From NCBI GenBank assembly GCA_003150485.1, contig QALX01000004.1, positions 117,997 to 181,996 of the forward strand: a stretch of DNA of 64,000 bases, read 5' to 3'. The first letter of the stretch is position 1. The number at the start of each line of letters is the position of its first letter. Made by a program: the position numbers and the translations under genes. This document shows positions 26,676-38,146 of the stretch, piece by piece. The DNA comes from Clostridiales bacterium (GTDB lineage: Bacteria > Bacillota > Clostridia > Oscillospirales > Oscillospiraceae). The notes beneath the pieces were generated by a model. That model saw nothing but the letters and a program-made list of their open reading frames with translations. It made no database searches and had not been told where the DNA came from.

Positions 26676-28733
26676 TTACTCTTCCTGCAGGGCCTTTGCC
26701 TCGTCAATGGCCTTCTGCTGTGCCGCAGGAGGGCAGTCCTCATAGCGGACAAAGTGGAAGGTGAAGGAACCACGGCTCTGGGTCATGGCCCGCAGCTCAA
26801 TGGCGTAGCTGGTCATTTCAGCCATGGGAACCTCGGCGGTGATGATCTGATCGCCGTCCTTGGTGGGATCCATGCCCATGACACGGCCACGGCGCTTGTT
26901 CAGGTCGCCCATAACGTCGCCCATGTAGTTGTCGGGCACGGTGACCTTCAGCTCGCCCACCGGCTCCATCAGAACGGGGCTGGCCTCGGGCAGAGCGGCC
27001 TTATAAGCCAGCTGAGCGGCAGTCTTAAAGGCGATTTCGGAGGAGTCCACAGGGTGATAGGAACCATCGTACAGGACGGCCTTCAAATTCACCACGGGAT
27101 AACCGGCCAGGACACCGTGGATGCATGCCTCGCGCAGGCCCTTTTCCACGGCCGGGAAGTAGTTCCGGGGCACGCTGCCGCCGAAAACTTCCTCTGCGAA
27201 TACCATTTCTTCTTCGTCACAGGGCTCGAACCGGACCCAAACGTCGCCGTACTGGCCGCTGCCACCGGTCTGCTTCTTGAACTTGCCCTGCTTGGAAACC
27301 GTTTTGCGGATTTTCTCGCGGTAAGGCACTCTGGGGGTATCCAGAACGGCTTCTACGCTGAAACGGCTCTTGAGCTTGGACACCAGCACGTCGATCTGGA
27401 TGTCGCCAGCGCCGGCCACCACCATCTGGTGGGTCTCTGCGTTGTTGGTGATGGAGAAGGAGGGATCTTCTTCGTTGAGGCGGTTGAGGCCCACACCGAT
27501 CTTATCTTCCTGGCCCCGGGTCTTGGGGGAGATGGCCTTGGAGAACACCGGCTCTGCGAAGGGGATGGGGTTCAGGACGATGCCCTTGGCGCTGAGGGTG
27601 TCGTTGGTCCTGACCTTATCCATTTTGGCGATGGCGCCGATATCACCGGTCACCAGGCTCTTGACCTCAGTGGCCTTCTTGCCCCGCATCATATACAGAC
27701 GGCCCAGTTTTTCGTTGTCACCGGTGCGGCTGTTGACCACAGCAGAATCGCCGGCAAAGGGACCGGCCAGAACCTTAATGTAGGAGTACTTGCCGTACTG
27801 GTCGGAGACGGTCTTGAAGACGAACGCGACGGGATCGCCGTCGGCCACGGCCACTTCCACGGCCTCGCCATCGGCGTCCACACCGGCGGCGGGGATGCCC
27901 TGGGTGGGATCGGGAACCAGGTCAATGACGCCGTTCATAAAGGCCTCAGTGCCCAGGCCGGAGAAAGCGCTGCCGCAGAACACGGGGATCAGGGAGCCCT
28001 CTTTGACGCCTGCGTGGAGACCGCCGGCGATCTCTTCCGCGGTGAATTCCTCGCCCTCAAAGAACTTTTCCATCAGTTCTTCGCTGGTCTCGGCCACGTT
28101 CTCCATCAGGGCGGCGTAGGATTCCTCTACCAGGTCTGCGGCGTCAGCGGGGACGTCCTCGGCCACGGTCTTGTTCTTGTTCATGGTGTAAGCCTTCTTG
28201 GCCACCACGTCGATGACACCGGCAACCTTTTCGCCCTCGAACTTGGGGATCACCAGAGGGGTGACAGAGGTACCGAACTTCTCCTTCAGCTTTTCTACCA
28301 CGGCGTTAAAGTCGCCGTTGTCCTCGTCGGTCTTGGAGACGTAGATCAGGCAGGGCAGATTCCGTGCCTTGATCTCCTTATAGGCCCGCTCGGCGCCCAC
28401 GGAGATGTCCCCCTTTGCCGGGAGAACGATCACGGCTGCGTCCGCAACCTGGAGGGCAGCCAGTACGTCGCCGTTAAAGTCGAAGTTGCCCGGTGTGTCC
28501 AGCACGTTGATCTTGCAGTCCTTGAACTCCACGGGAGCCAGGGCGGTGGAAATGGAAATCTGGCGCTTGATCTCCTCTGCGTCGTAGTCGCAGACGGTGT
28601 TGCCGTCGGCGGTCTTGCCCAGACGGTCGGTGGCGCCGGTCAGATTCAGCATACTTTCAACAAGCATGGTTTTGCCCACGCCGGAGTGACCCAGCAGGCA
28701 GATGTTACGGATATTCTGCGCGGAATAGCTCAT
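26676..28733 (-). CDS. EF-G-like translational GTPase (paralogue)
   Basis: A 685-residue member of the EF-G/TetM superfamily. P-loop GHSGVGKT at 15-22 and DTPGNFDF at 79-86 are present, while the usual NKxD is SKTD at 133-136 and the switch I region is divergent (KRQISISTALAPVEF). The later EF-G domains are complete (KTVSKQGKFKKQTGGSGQYGDVW, PVGELKVTVPDNYMGDVMGDLNKRRG). It is therefore more likely a second EF-G-type factor of clostridia than the main FusA, which would normally sit with rpsL/rpsG. It is monocistronic, with GGAGAGA before ATG 28733. Exact role (recycling, ribosome rescue or protection) is unknown. Confidence 0.85.
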   Translation of the reverse strand: MSYSAQNIRNICLLGHSGVGKTMLVESMLNLTGATDRLGKTADGNTVCDYDAEEIKRQISISTALAPVEFKDCKINVLDTPGNFDFNGDVLAALQVADAAVIVLPAKGDISVGAERAYKEIKARNLPCLIYVSKTDEDNGDFNAVVEKLKEKFGTSVTPLVIPKFEGEKVAGVIDVVAKKAYTMNKNKTVAEDVPADAADLVEESYAALMENVAETSEELMEKFFEGEEFTAEEIAGGLHAGVKEGSLIPVFCGSAFSGLGTEAFMNGVIDLVPDPTQGIPAAGVDADGEAVEVAVADGDPVAFVFKTVSDQYGKYSYIKVLAGPFAGDSAVVNSRTGDNEKLGRLYMMRGKKATEVKSLVTGDIGAIAKMDKVRTNDTLSAKGIVLNPIPFAEPVFSKAISPKTRGQEDKIGVGLNRLNEEDPSFSITNNAETHQMVVAGAGDIQIDVLVSKLKSRFSVEAVLDTPRVPYREKIRKTVSKQGKFKKQTGGSGQYGDVWVRFEPCDEEEMVFAEEVFGGSVPRNYFPAVEKGLREACIHGVLAGYPVVNLKAVLYDGSYHPVDSSEIAFKTAAQLAYKAALPEASPVLMEPVGELKVTVPDNYMGDVMGDLNKRRGRVMGMDPTKDGDQIITAEVPMAEMTSYAIELRAMTQSRGSFTFHFVRYEDCPPAAQQKAIDEAKALQEE

Positions 28734-28910
28734 GTTACGTTCTCTCCTTAACCTGTTTTTAGCATCTCAGACAACTCTGTCTGTTAAACGCATTACCTTT
28801 TTATTATTATACTTCAATTCAGGCCGGTTGACAATGGTGTTTTCCCATTCTTTCGTCATTTCTTCTGAAAACGGCCTGCGAAAAAGCCTGGATTCTGGTC
28901 CAGTTTTCCC

Positions 28911-29621
28911 CTACACTTCCCCCAGGATGATCTTCCGGACCGCCGGGAAGTCCGCCGCCTCCCAGGTGGGGATAATACCGGTCCGATTTTCCTTTCCCGC
29001 CGGGTTGTACCAGATGGTGTCCACGTGGGCGTTGCGCCCGCCCAAAATGTCCGAGCCCAGGCCGTCGCCCACAATCACCGTCCGCTTCCACCGCTCCGGC
29101 GTCATCCCCAGGTCGTCGTAGACGATCTGGAAAAAACCGGCCTCGGGCTTGCGGATGCCCATCTCCCCCGAGATGTACATCTTTTCAATATAGGGCCGGA
29201 TGGGAGAGGTGTTCAGCCGGCCCACCTGGGCCACCTTGATGCCGTTGGTGACGATGTACTGCTTGCAGTAGGGGGCCAGCTCCCGGCACAGCGCTTCCGC
29301 CCCATCCAGCAGGTAGCTGTGGCTGCCCAGAGACTCCAGGTACTGCCGGTTCATAGCCGCCGGGTCCTGGCCCTGATCCCCCGCCTCCTCCAGGAACAGC
29401 CGGAAACGCACCCGGGTCAACTCCTCGGTGGTGATCTCTCCCCGGTCGAACTGGCCCCACAGGTGGTTGTTGATGCGGATGTACAGGTCCATCATCTCCT
29501 GGGTAGCGGGAATCCCATGGGTCTGAAAGACCTCCCGCAGGGCGTCAAGCTGGGACCGGTCGAAGTCAAACAGCGTCCGGTCCGCGTCAAATAAAATCAC
29601 ATCATACCGTTGATTTTCCAT
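28911..29621 (-). CDS. HAD-superfamily phosphatase, YjjG-type nucleotidase
   Basis: A 236-residue haloacid-dehalogenase phosphatase. Motif I is LFDADRTLFDFD (nucleophile D12, acid D14), motif II the threonine in IVTNG, and motif III/IV lysine and acids in IRKPEAGFF and VGDGLGSDILGG. The pattern matches the YjjG (pyrimidine 5'-nucleotidase) subgroup, which removes phosphate from non-canonical or excess nucleoside monophosphates; the substrate is inferred. It has ribosome site AAAGGAG and is divergent from the SDR gene. Confidence 0.87.
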   Translation of the reverse strand: MENQRYDVILFDADRTLFDFDRSQLDALREVFQTHGIPATQEMMDLYIRINNHLWGQFDRGEITTEELTRVRFRLFLEEAGDQGQDPAAMNRQYLESLGSHSYLLDGAEALCRELAPYCKQYIVTNGIKVAQVGRLNTSPIRPYIEKMYISGEMGIRKPEAGFFQIVYDDLGMTPERWKRTVIVGDGLGSDILGGRNAHVDTIWYNPAGKENRTGIIPTWEAADFPAVRKIILGEV

Positions 29622-29714
29622 GTCTCTGGACTCCTTTCCCCCACTTGCCTCGGGGCTCCCGTCCGTGCTACACTGGGTACCACTGCAATGTTATTTTGGG
29701 AGGATTGTTTCTTC

Positions 29715-30443
29715 ATGTCTCAAACTGTTTTAATCACCGGCGCCAGCCGGGGCATCGGCGCCGCCGCCGCCCGCCGCTTTGCCGCAGGCGGCTATCAGGT
29801 GGCGGTCAACTACCTCCAGTCCCAGGGGGCCGCAGAAGCCCTCTGCCGGGAGCTGGACAACGGAAGCTTCCCCATCCAGGCCGATGTGGCCGATCCGGAC
29901 CAGGTGCGTGCCATGGTGGACACGGTGCTTCAGCGATTCGGCCACCTGGACGCCCTTGTGTGCAACGCCGGCATCTGCCTGCCCGGGATGCTGCTCCAGG
30001 ATGTCACCGACCCCCAGTGGGCACGGCTGCTGTCGGTGGACACCAGCGGCGTATTCTACGCGGCCCGAGCCGTGCTCCCCCACATGATTCACCGCCACGC
30101 CGGACGGATCATCACTGTCTCCTCCATGTGGGGCCAAGTGGGCGGGGCCTGCGAGGTGGCCTACTCCGCCGCCAAGGGGGCGGTAATCGCCTTTTCCAAG
30201 GCCCTGGCCAAGGAGGTAGCCCCCTCGGGGATCACCGTCAACTCCGTGGCCCCCGGGGTCATCGACACCGACATGATGGGGTTCGCCTCCCAGGAGACCC
30301 GGGATCTGCTGGCAGAGGAGACCCCTATGGGCCGGTTGGGGCAGCCCGCCGACGTGGCGGAGACCATCTACTTCCTGGCCTCCCCCGCCGCCGCCTTCCT
30401 CACCGGACAGGTTTTGGCCCCCAACGGCGGCTTCGTCATCTGA
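29715..30443 (+). CDS. Short-chain dehydrogenase/reductase (3-oxoacyl-ACP reductase-like)
   Basis: A 242-residue NAD(P)-dependent SDR. The cofactor site is ITGASRGIGAAAA (residues 7-19), CNAGIC is the structural NAG motif, and the catalytic set is the serine in TVSSMWG with Y-x-x-x-K in YSAAKGA. NSVAPGVIDTDM and the glycine-rich C-terminus are typical of FabG-like members. It stands alone rather than in a fatty acid cluster, so the substrate is open. Start at ATG 29715 behind GGGAGGA; the frame is open upstream. Confidence 0.87.
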   Translation: MSQTVLITGASRGIGAAAARRFAAGGYQVAVNYLQSQGAAEALCRELDNGSFPIQADVADPDQVRAMVDTVLQRFGHLDALVCNAGICLPGMLLQDVTDPQWARLLSVDTSGVFYAARAVLPHMIHRHAGRIITVSSMWGQVGGACEVAYSAAKGAVIAFSKALAKEVAPSGITVNSVAPGVIDTDMMGFASQETRDLLAEETPMGRLGQPADVAETIYFLASPAAAFLTGQVLAPNGGFVI

Positions 30444-30468
30444 CAGATGCCGCCGCGGCAGGCGGAGG

Positions 30469-30502
30469 AAAAAGCCATGCTCAAAAGGCATGGCTCTTTT
30501 TC
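30469..30502 (+). terminator. Terminator after the SDR gene
   Basis: A 7-bp core stem (30474-30480 with 30488-30494), extended by A/T pairs across a bulge, followed by TTTTT. It lies between two convergent genes. Confidence 0.75.
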
Positions 30503-30518
30503 CGTCGTTCGCTGTCCC

Positions 30519-33065
30519 CTAGAATTTGTCCACTGCCGCCGAAATCAGCAGGTTGGGTACCAGCCAGAGCAGCAGGAACAACATCATGTTAAAGGCGCTC
30601 AGGGACAGATACGCCGCGATAAAGGTCAGATAGAAGGTCAGCACTGCCCCCACCGCCGAGGCCACCAGGGCCAGGATGGTGTTCAGCCGCACCACCTTGC
30701 GCAGCCGCCGGGCGCCGATGATGGCGTCGGCATAGGGTCCCAGTCCGTCCCGGCGGATCAGGGCCCCTAACACTCGGTTGTGACTCTGACCGGATTCGGA
30801 CAGCTCATGGCGCCGCCGCACGTTGGGATACTCCATCTTGTTCACCGGTAGCTTGAAGCGTCGGTGGAGCATTGCCGGGGTGATGTTAAAGTCCCGGGTG
30901 GCCAGCACCGGCTTTACCCCCGCCTGGAGCAACGCCTGGAAGGCGGGGCGAACAGCCCGGGATTGGTCGTACTTCAGGGCGAAAATACCTTGGAGCTGCC
31001 CGTTGATGGCACAGAAAATGGCCTCCTTGACATACTCGCCCTGTTTCAGGGGAATGTGCATCACCGTCATAAAACCGGCGGTGCCGATCATCACCTGGTC
31101 CCCCCGGATGGTGGCCACCAGGCCACCGGCTTCGTGGTAGCTCATGGAGTCCACCCGCCGGAAAAATCCACCCTGGACCTGGACCAGGTCGCTGAACAGC
31201 TTGGTCAGTCCGCTGCCCGAGAGCCGGATCATGGAGGCGGCGCAGCTGGTCACTCTCTCCAGAGGAACCCCCTGGAACGTCTTAATACCCTGGGATTTCA
31301 CGCTGCCCACCGGGAACAGATCGTCATCCCGGACCAGCAGGTAGGTCTCCCCCTCCTCCATGGAGAGCACGCCGTCCCACCCCGCCAGGGCCACGGAGTT
31401 GTTCAGCCGCCGGGTCAGGCGCAGGAAGGGCTGGCTGAATGCCAGCATACCGGACATGGGGGCGGCTGCGGTGAGAATCACCGATAGGCACCACAAAAAC
31501 CGCTCCGGATGCAGTCGCCCACAGGAGGAGATCAAGGCAAAGAGCACTACGGCCACCAGAATCAGCGGCACAAAGAGCTGATACGCCCGCATAGCCCCGT
31601 CGGGGCTCTGAATCTGGCTGCCGAACTGCTCCGCCGTCCCCTGTTCCTTGCAGAAGGCGCTTTCCCCCTTCCACTTGTCGCGGTCCAGGGTCACCCGGTA
31701 GGGGGATGCGGACATACTGGCAGTAGCGCAGGTCTTGGCCAGCCCCTTTTTTCGGTCATAGATCCCCCACAGGGTCCCCAACAGGGTCAGGGCCGCCGGG
31801 GCCGCCAGAGGCAGCCCCCCCTCCCGACCGATCAGGCAGTACCAAAGCCCGTCCAGCAGGGTAAACGCCACGGCACAGGACACAATTGTATGGGTCCCCA
31901 TCCGCTTCCGGCGGATGGCGGTCAGCCCCATCCACAGTGCGTCCAGCCCCAACAGACAGGCCACCCCCAGGCACCACAGCAGGATCCCAGCCATCAGCCG
32001 GGGCTGGTCCGCCAACCCGGCGGGCAGCGGTAGAGGGCCGTCTGCCGCAAAGGTCAGGTAGAACATGGCCGCACACAGGGCAGTCAGCCATTTCAACCGC
32101 ATACGCATATTTTTCAGGCCCTTACTGTACCGCTTGGCCAGCTCTCTGGGCGGGATGTCCGGTTCAGGCTGATAGACCCGCCTGGGCCTGCGCTCCCGGC
32201 GAAGCTTTTTCTCCCGCTTCCGGGGCGCCTGCTCCACCTGGCTCTCCGGAGCCTCCTGGCCCTCCGATTCCAGCTCCACCTCCCGGGCGTCCGCCTGGGC
32301 GTACATCTCATCGGCGTAATTCATGGCCTTTTCGTTGATGGTGTTGATGGTATCCCGGATGGGCTTGAGCTTGGACACCGGCATCTGAATGACGTTGTCC
32401 TGGGGCTCAGGCGGGGGGCTCTTTTTCTTCTTTTTCCAGCTGTGGAGCCGCTTCTGGAGGGCGCTGACCCGCTCCTCCCGCCGCTGCTGGCGGGCCTCCT
32501 GGGCCTCTTTCCGCTCCCGGGCCTTCCGGATCTGGGCGGCCCGCAGCTCCTGCTCCCGCAGGGTCTCCTCACTGTAGGAATCCCCCAGGGCAGAGGTCAC
32601 CTGCTCCTGAATAAACCGGGCAGTGTCCTCCGGGTCCTCTCCCCCGGGCTCCTGGGGCGGCTCCTCCGGAGCCGATTCTTCCTCCGCCGGAGGTTCCGAA
32701 GTCTTCTCTGCAACTGCTTCCTCCGCTGGAGGTTCCAGGTCTGTCCCCTCCTCCGAGGGTTCCTCTGCAATCTCCGGCTCAGAGGGCTCCGGCTCCACCG
32801 ATTCGCCGACTTCCTTGGAAGGCGATTCCTCCTGGGACTTTTCCGGCTCCGGTGTGTCCGGGCTGGACTCCGGCGCATCCGCGGCGCCCTCCTGCTGCCC
32901 GGTGTACTCCTCCAGGATCGCTTCCAGGTCAAACTCTGCCGTATCTTCCGACAGTTCTACGATCTCCGCCGCCTTTTCTTCCGGCGCCGGGACGGTCCCC
33001 GTCTCCGGGGCAACGGGCGCCTCGGGCGCTTCCGCTCTTTTATTTTCTCTGTTCTCGTCCTTCAT
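30519..33065 (-). CDS. Large membrane protein with an acidic N-terminal tail and a degenerate P-type-ATPase-like core
   Basis: An 848-residue protein with no standard name. Residues 1 to about 155 are very acidic and proline-rich, probably disordered; about 165-290 are charged and helical; paired hydrophobic segments follow from about 325. The middle and C-terminal parts recall a heavy-metal P-type ATPase: LVRDDDLFPVGSV stands where DKTGTLTxG would be, ATIRGDQVMIGTAGFM resembles the N-domain, and GVKPVLATRDFNITPAML stands where TGDN would be, followed by two or three final membrane segments. Catalytic DKTGT and GDGxNDxP are absent, so it would not pump ions. ATG 33065 has GAGGAG upstream. It follows rlmB by 19 bp, probably co-transcribed. 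Confidence 0.65.
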   Translation of the reverse strand: MKDENRENKRAEAPEAPVAPETGTVPAPEEKAAEIVELSEDTAEFDLEAILEEYTGQQEGAADAPESSPDTPEPEKSQEESPSKEVGESVEPEPSEPEIAEEPSEEGTDLEPPAEEAVAEKTSEPPAEEESAPEEPPQEPGGEDPEDTARFIQEQVTSALGDSYSEETLREQELRAAQIRKARERKEAQEARQQRREERVSALQKRLHSWKKKKKSPPPEPQDNVIQMPVSKLKPIRDTINTINEKAMNYADEMYAQADAREVELESEGQEAPESQVEQAPRKREKKLRRERRPRRVYQPEPDIPPRELAKRYSKGLKNMRMRLKWLTALCAAMFYLTFAADGPLPLPAGLADQPRLMAGILLWCLGVACLLGLDALWMGLTAIRRKRMGTHTIVSCAVAFTLLDGLWYCLIGREGGLPLAAPAALTLLGTLWGIYDRKKGLAKTCATASMSASPYRVTLDRDKWKGESAFCKEQGTAEQFGSQIQSPDGAMRAYQLFVPLILVAVVLFALISSCGRLHPERFLWCLSVILTAAAPMSGMLAFSQPFLRLTRRLNNSVALAGWDGVLSMEEGETYLLVRDDDLFPVGSVKSQGIKTFQGVPLERVTSCAASMIRLSGSGLTKLFSDLVQVQGGFFRRVDSMSYHEAGGLVATIRGDQVMIGTAGFMTVMHIPLKQGEYVKEAIFCAINGQLQGIFALKYDQSRAVRPAFQALLQAGVKPVLATRDFNITPAMLHRRFKLPVNKMEYPNVRRRHELSESGQSHNRVLGALIRRDGLGPYADAIIGARRLRKVVRLNTILALVASAVGAVLTFYLTFIAAYLSLSAFNMMLFLLLWLVPNLLISAAVDKF

Positions 33066-33084
33066 TGGTCTCCTCATTCGGGCA

Positions 33085-33882
33085 TCAGGTGTTTGTTTGC
33101 GCTCCCCCGCCCTGCCGCTGGCGCACTGCTTCGTAGAGCAGAATCGCCGCCGCCGCAGAGGCGTTCAGGGAATTGATTTTCCCTTTCATGGGGATACTGA
33201 CGGTAAAATCACAGGTTTCCGCCACCAGCCGGCTCATGCCGCTGCCCTCGCTGCCGATGACGATGGCCGCAGGCCCCTTCAGATCCGCAGCATATAATCC
33301 AGTGGTACCGTTCATGGCCGCGCCAAAGATCCAGACCCCCTCTTTTTTCAGCTCCTTCAGCAGAGCGGTCAGGTTGGGGACCCGGGCCACCGGCAGATGG
33401 GACACCGCTCCGGCAGAGGTTTTGGCCACCACCGCGGTCAGCCCCGCGCTGCGCCGCTTGGGGATCACAACCCCGTGGGCGCCGGCGCACTCGGCGGTGC
33501 GGATCACCGCCCCCAGGTTGTGGGGATCGGACAGCTCGTCGCAGACCACAATCAGCGGCGGCTCGCCCCGCTCCTCTGCCCGGGCCAGGATATCCTCCAC
33601 TGAGGCGTACTCCCGCACTGCCGCCATGGCAATCACACCCTGGTGGGCACGGGTCCGGGACATGTAGTCCAGCTTGCGCCGGTCCACGTCCACCACCACC
33701 ACGCCCTTGCTCCGGGCGGCAGAGGCGATGTGGCCCAGGGCGGCGTCGGTCTCACCCTTGGCCAGATAGATTTTATCAATGGCAGTTCCGGCGCGCAGCG
33801 CCTCGATCACTGCGTTGCGCCCTTCGATGACGCCATCTGCCTCCGCATCCCTGTGGGACGGGTTGTTGCGGTTTTCCTTCAT
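33085..33882 (-). CDS. rlmB: 23S rRNA (guanosine-2'-O)-methyltransferase RlmB (SpoU/TrmH family)
   Basis: A 265-residue SPOUT methyltransferase. An N-terminal substrate-binding domain (GVIEGRNAVIEALRAGTAIDKIYLAKG) is followed by the trefoil-knot SAM domain: VVCDELSDPHNLGAVIRTAECAGAHGVVIPKRRS region, IVIGSEGSGMSRLV and IPMKGKINSLNASAAAAILLYE, the three SpoU motifs. The start is uncertain: ATG 33882 is used, but upstream ATGs at 33912 and 33963 remain in frame and no clear ribosome site decides. It is followed by the P-type-like membrane protein gene. Confidence 0.92.
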   Translation of the reverse strand: MKENRNNPSHRDAEADGVIEGRNAVIEALRAGTAIDKIYLAKGETDAALGHIASAARSKGVVVVDVDRRKLDYMSRTRAHQGVIAMAAVREYASVEDILARAEERGEPPLIVVCDELSDPHNLGAVIRTAECAGAHGVVIPKRRSAGLTAVVAKTSAGAVSHLPVARVPNLTALLKELKKEGVWIFGAAMNGTTGLYAADLKGPAAIVIGSEGSGMSRLVAETCDFTVSIPMKGKINSLNASAAAAILLYEAVRQRQGGGAQTNT

Positions 33883-34129
33883 AAGCAGTTCAACTCGCTT
33901 CTTTAATTTCATATCGTAATGACAGGAGCCGGAGGCTGACCTCAACCTCTGGACACCACACATAGTTCATAGCATTATACCACAAAAAGTGGCACAGAAA
34001 AAGCGTAATTTTCCCGCTTCCGCTCCTCTTTTTTTACAAAATATTCATTTCCGATTTCTTGTATTTATCAGACCCGTATGTTATATTACTATCAAAGTTT
34101 GGATTTATCCTCCGGAAGAAGGTTTCGCC

Positions 34130-36208
<2,079 letters not shown>

Positions 36209-36274
36209 ATAGAATTTTTTGGTGACAACCCCCTTAATTTGTCATCTGAAAACTCATTTGATAAAACACTTTGC

Positions 36275-36312
36275 CAAAAAACGCCGCAAAATTCAGTTTT
36301 GCGGCGTTTTTC
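36275..36312 (+). terminator. Terminator between ftsH and metF
   Basis: A perfect inverted repeat of about 15 bp (AAAAACGCCGCAAAA with its complement) ending in TTTTT. It separates ftsH from the metF promoter. Confidence 0.9.
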
Positions 36313-36315
36313 TCC

Positions 36316-36344
36316 TTGCCTATCAAAAATTTTTAAGCTACAAT
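36316..36344 (+). promoter_or_regulatory. Sigma-A promoter of metF and short structured leader
   Basis: TTGCCT, a 17-bp spacer and TACAAT. The transcript would have a leader of about 65 nt with a small hairpin at 36384-36400 (6-bp stem, CGAAA loop) before the start codon. No known SAM or THF riboswitch pattern is seen. Confidence 0.65.
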
Positions 36345-36416
36345 GAAAAAACTACCATCAAATCAATTTAAATTAAGAAAGGGACGGAGCGAAACTCCGT
36401 ACAGGGTATCTGTAAT

Positions 36417-37283
36417 ATGTTGATTCGCCAGAATTTCGCAAAAAAGAGCTGTGTCCTCTCCATCGAAGTCTTTCCGCCCAAGACAGAACCCGGCTGGGCG
36501 AAGCTCCAAAACACGCTGCGCCAGTTCAAGGCCATGGAGCCCGCCTTTGTCAGCGTTACCTGCAGTGCCGGCGGCAGCGGCACCGAGGGTATCCCCACCG
36601 CAGACGTGGCCGCGTTTCTGAAAAACGAGCTGCAAATTGAGCCCTTGGCCCATGTCACCTGCCTGGGCAACACCCGGGAGGAACTCCAGGCAAATCTGGA
36701 GCACTTGTTCGCCCTGGGCGTCCGCAACATCATGTGCCTGCGCGGCGACCGCAACCCAGATCTGCCCCAGTATGACGACTTCCTTCACGCCAGCGACATG
36801 GCCGCCTACATCCAGAAAAACTTCGGCTGCTTCGGTCTGTCCGGCGGCTGCTATCCCGAGCACCACCCCGAATCTGCCAGCCTCCAGGAGGACGTGGCCA
36901 ATTTGAAGCTCAAGCAGGACGCTGGCGTCAGCCACCTGGTCTCCCAGCTCTTCTTTGACAACGCCTTCTACTACCGCTTCGCCAATCTGGCCCGGAAGAC
37001 CGGTGTCACCGCCCCCATCTCCATCGGCATCATGCCCATCGCCAAAAAGGTCCACATCCAGAATGTGGTCAACCTGTCCGGCGCCACCGTCCCTGCGGAC
37101 TTCGCCGCCCTGCTGGCCAAGTGGCAGGACGATCCCGACGGCCTGTTCAAAGCGGGCACCGACTACGCCATCCAGCAGGCCCGGGACCTGATCGAGGGCG
37201 GCGCAGACGGCATCCACCTGTACGCCATGAACAACGCAGACGTCACCCAGCGCATGTACGACGGCATCAAGGATCTGCTCTGA
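36417..37283 (+). CDS. metF: Methylenetetrahydrofolate reductase
   Basis: FAD-dependent reduction of methylene-THF to methyl-THF; 288 residues, normal for the bacterial enzyme. Motifs are SIEVFPPK at the start, FVSVTCSAGG, LAHVTCLG, NIMCLRGDRNPD and FFDNAFYYRF, lining the FAD and folate sites. No MetV or CooC-type partner is adjacent. It uses the same methylene-THF pool fed by the glycine cleavage operon at 6-14 kb. It begins behind AGGG with a weak ribosome site, and a hairpin sits just upstream. Confidence 0.94.
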   Translation: MLIRQNFAKKSCVLSIEVFPPKTEPGWAKLQNTLRQFKAMEPAFVSVTCSAGGSGTEGIPTADVAAFLKNELQIEPLAHVTCLGNTREELQANLEHLFALGVRNIMCLRGDRNPDLPQYDDFLHASDMAAYIQKNFGCFGLSGGCYPEHHPESASLQEDVANLKLKQDAGVSHLVSQLFFDNAFYYRFANLARKTGVTAPISIGIMPIAKKVHIQNVVNLSGATVPADFAALLAKWQDDPDGLFKAGTDYAIQQARDLIEGGADGIHLYAMNNADVTQRMYDGIKDLL

Positions 37284-37300
37284 TCCTCCAAAAGCGCATA

Positions 37301-37335
37301 AAACACCGCAGTGAACCATTCACTGCGGTGTTTTT
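37301..37335. terminator. Bidirectional terminator between metF and the DUF975 gene
   Basis: A perfect 15-bp stem (37301-37315 with 37319-37333), 3-nt loop, with A and T flanks suited to both convergent genes. Confidence 0.9.
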
Positions 37336-37350
37336 GATTGCCGTGTTGTC

Positions 37351-37947
37351 TCAGAACTCGGGGCTCTCCACTCTGGGCGTCTCCTGCTCCTCTTTCAGGT
37401 AGCGGTAATACTCCGCCATGGTGGCCTGGTAGTAGGGCATCACATAGAACAGCAACAGGCCAAAGGTAAGGCTGCTGAGCAGGAACCAGCCGATAAAGCT
37501 CAGGTTGAGCACAAAGTACTCCCACTTGTGGCCCCGCATCATCTCCTGGCTGGCGTCGATTGCCTCTCTGCCCGCATACTCCGGGTGCTCATTCATAATG
37601 AAGAAGGTCTGGGAATAGGCCATGCTCTTCACAATGCCGGGTACCACCAGCAGCAGAGACCACAGGAAGGTAAACAGCGTCACCAGGAAGCCGGCGAAAA
37701 AGGTGTTGACAAAGTTCTGGAAGGGCGCAAACAGGTCACCGATTTCCGGGTTATCCCGGTAGCTCAGCTTCATATAGATCAAGGCCAGACCGGTTTCAAT
37801 GGGGCCGATAACAATCAGCTCACCGATCCCAAAGACAAAGGATGCCGCACCCACCAACACGGTCCCAATCAGGAGCGACAGAATCGCAATCCCCCAGTTG
37901 CCCCGCAGTGCATCCTTCGCATTGGCTTTTAAAATAGCTCTTGGCAT
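37351..37947 (-). CDS. DUF975 family membrane protein
   Basis: A 198-residue protein with about four or five membrane segments. It matches the DUF975 family, common in Firmicutes: NAKDALRGNWGIAILSLLIG start, IVIGPIETGLALIYMKL, and FLWSLLLVVPGIVKSMAYSQTFFIMNEHPEYAGREAI, the most conserved block, split over residues 110-145. Function unknown; a membrane-homeostasis role is often assumed. The ribosome site is GGAGG. It is monocistronic. Confidence 0.88.
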   Translation of the reverse strand: MPRAILKANAKDALRGNWGIAILSLLIGTVLVGAASFVFGIGELIVIGPIETGLALIYMKLSYRDNPEIGDLFAPFQNFVNTFFAGFLVTLFTFLWSLLLVVPGIVKSMAYSQTFFIMNEHPEYAGREAIDASQEMMRGHKWEYFVLNLSFIGWFLLSSLTFGLLLFYVMPYYQATMAEYYRYLKEEQETPRVESPEF

Positions 37948-38146
37948 TATTTCAGTTCCTCCTTCTGTTTTCTCTCTATTCTGAACGGTTTTGACGCCTT
38001 TATTGTAATATACCCTGCTCCTTTCTGCAATGGAAACTTGCTGAAAGCCCGCTTAAATTCTCCTGAAATTTCTTTGCACAATCCATCTTGTTTTGCCAGT
38101 TTTTTCTGTTTTCCGGAAGAATTCCATGATGCTCTCGCACCATTTT

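Noticed and set aside
26276..26773. Open frames crossing hairpin element copy 1 (and 42824-43195 across copy 2)
   Set aside because: The translations over the two homologous elements do not align, so coding is not what is conserved.
26634..28751. A 705-codon plus-strand frame over the EF-G-like gene
   Set aside because: It is antisense to a complete GTPase gene and shows only Gly/Val/His-rich composition.
36345..36416. A SAM or THF riboswitch before metF
   Set aside because: The leader is only about 65 nt and contains a single small hairpin, without the conserved cores of those classes.
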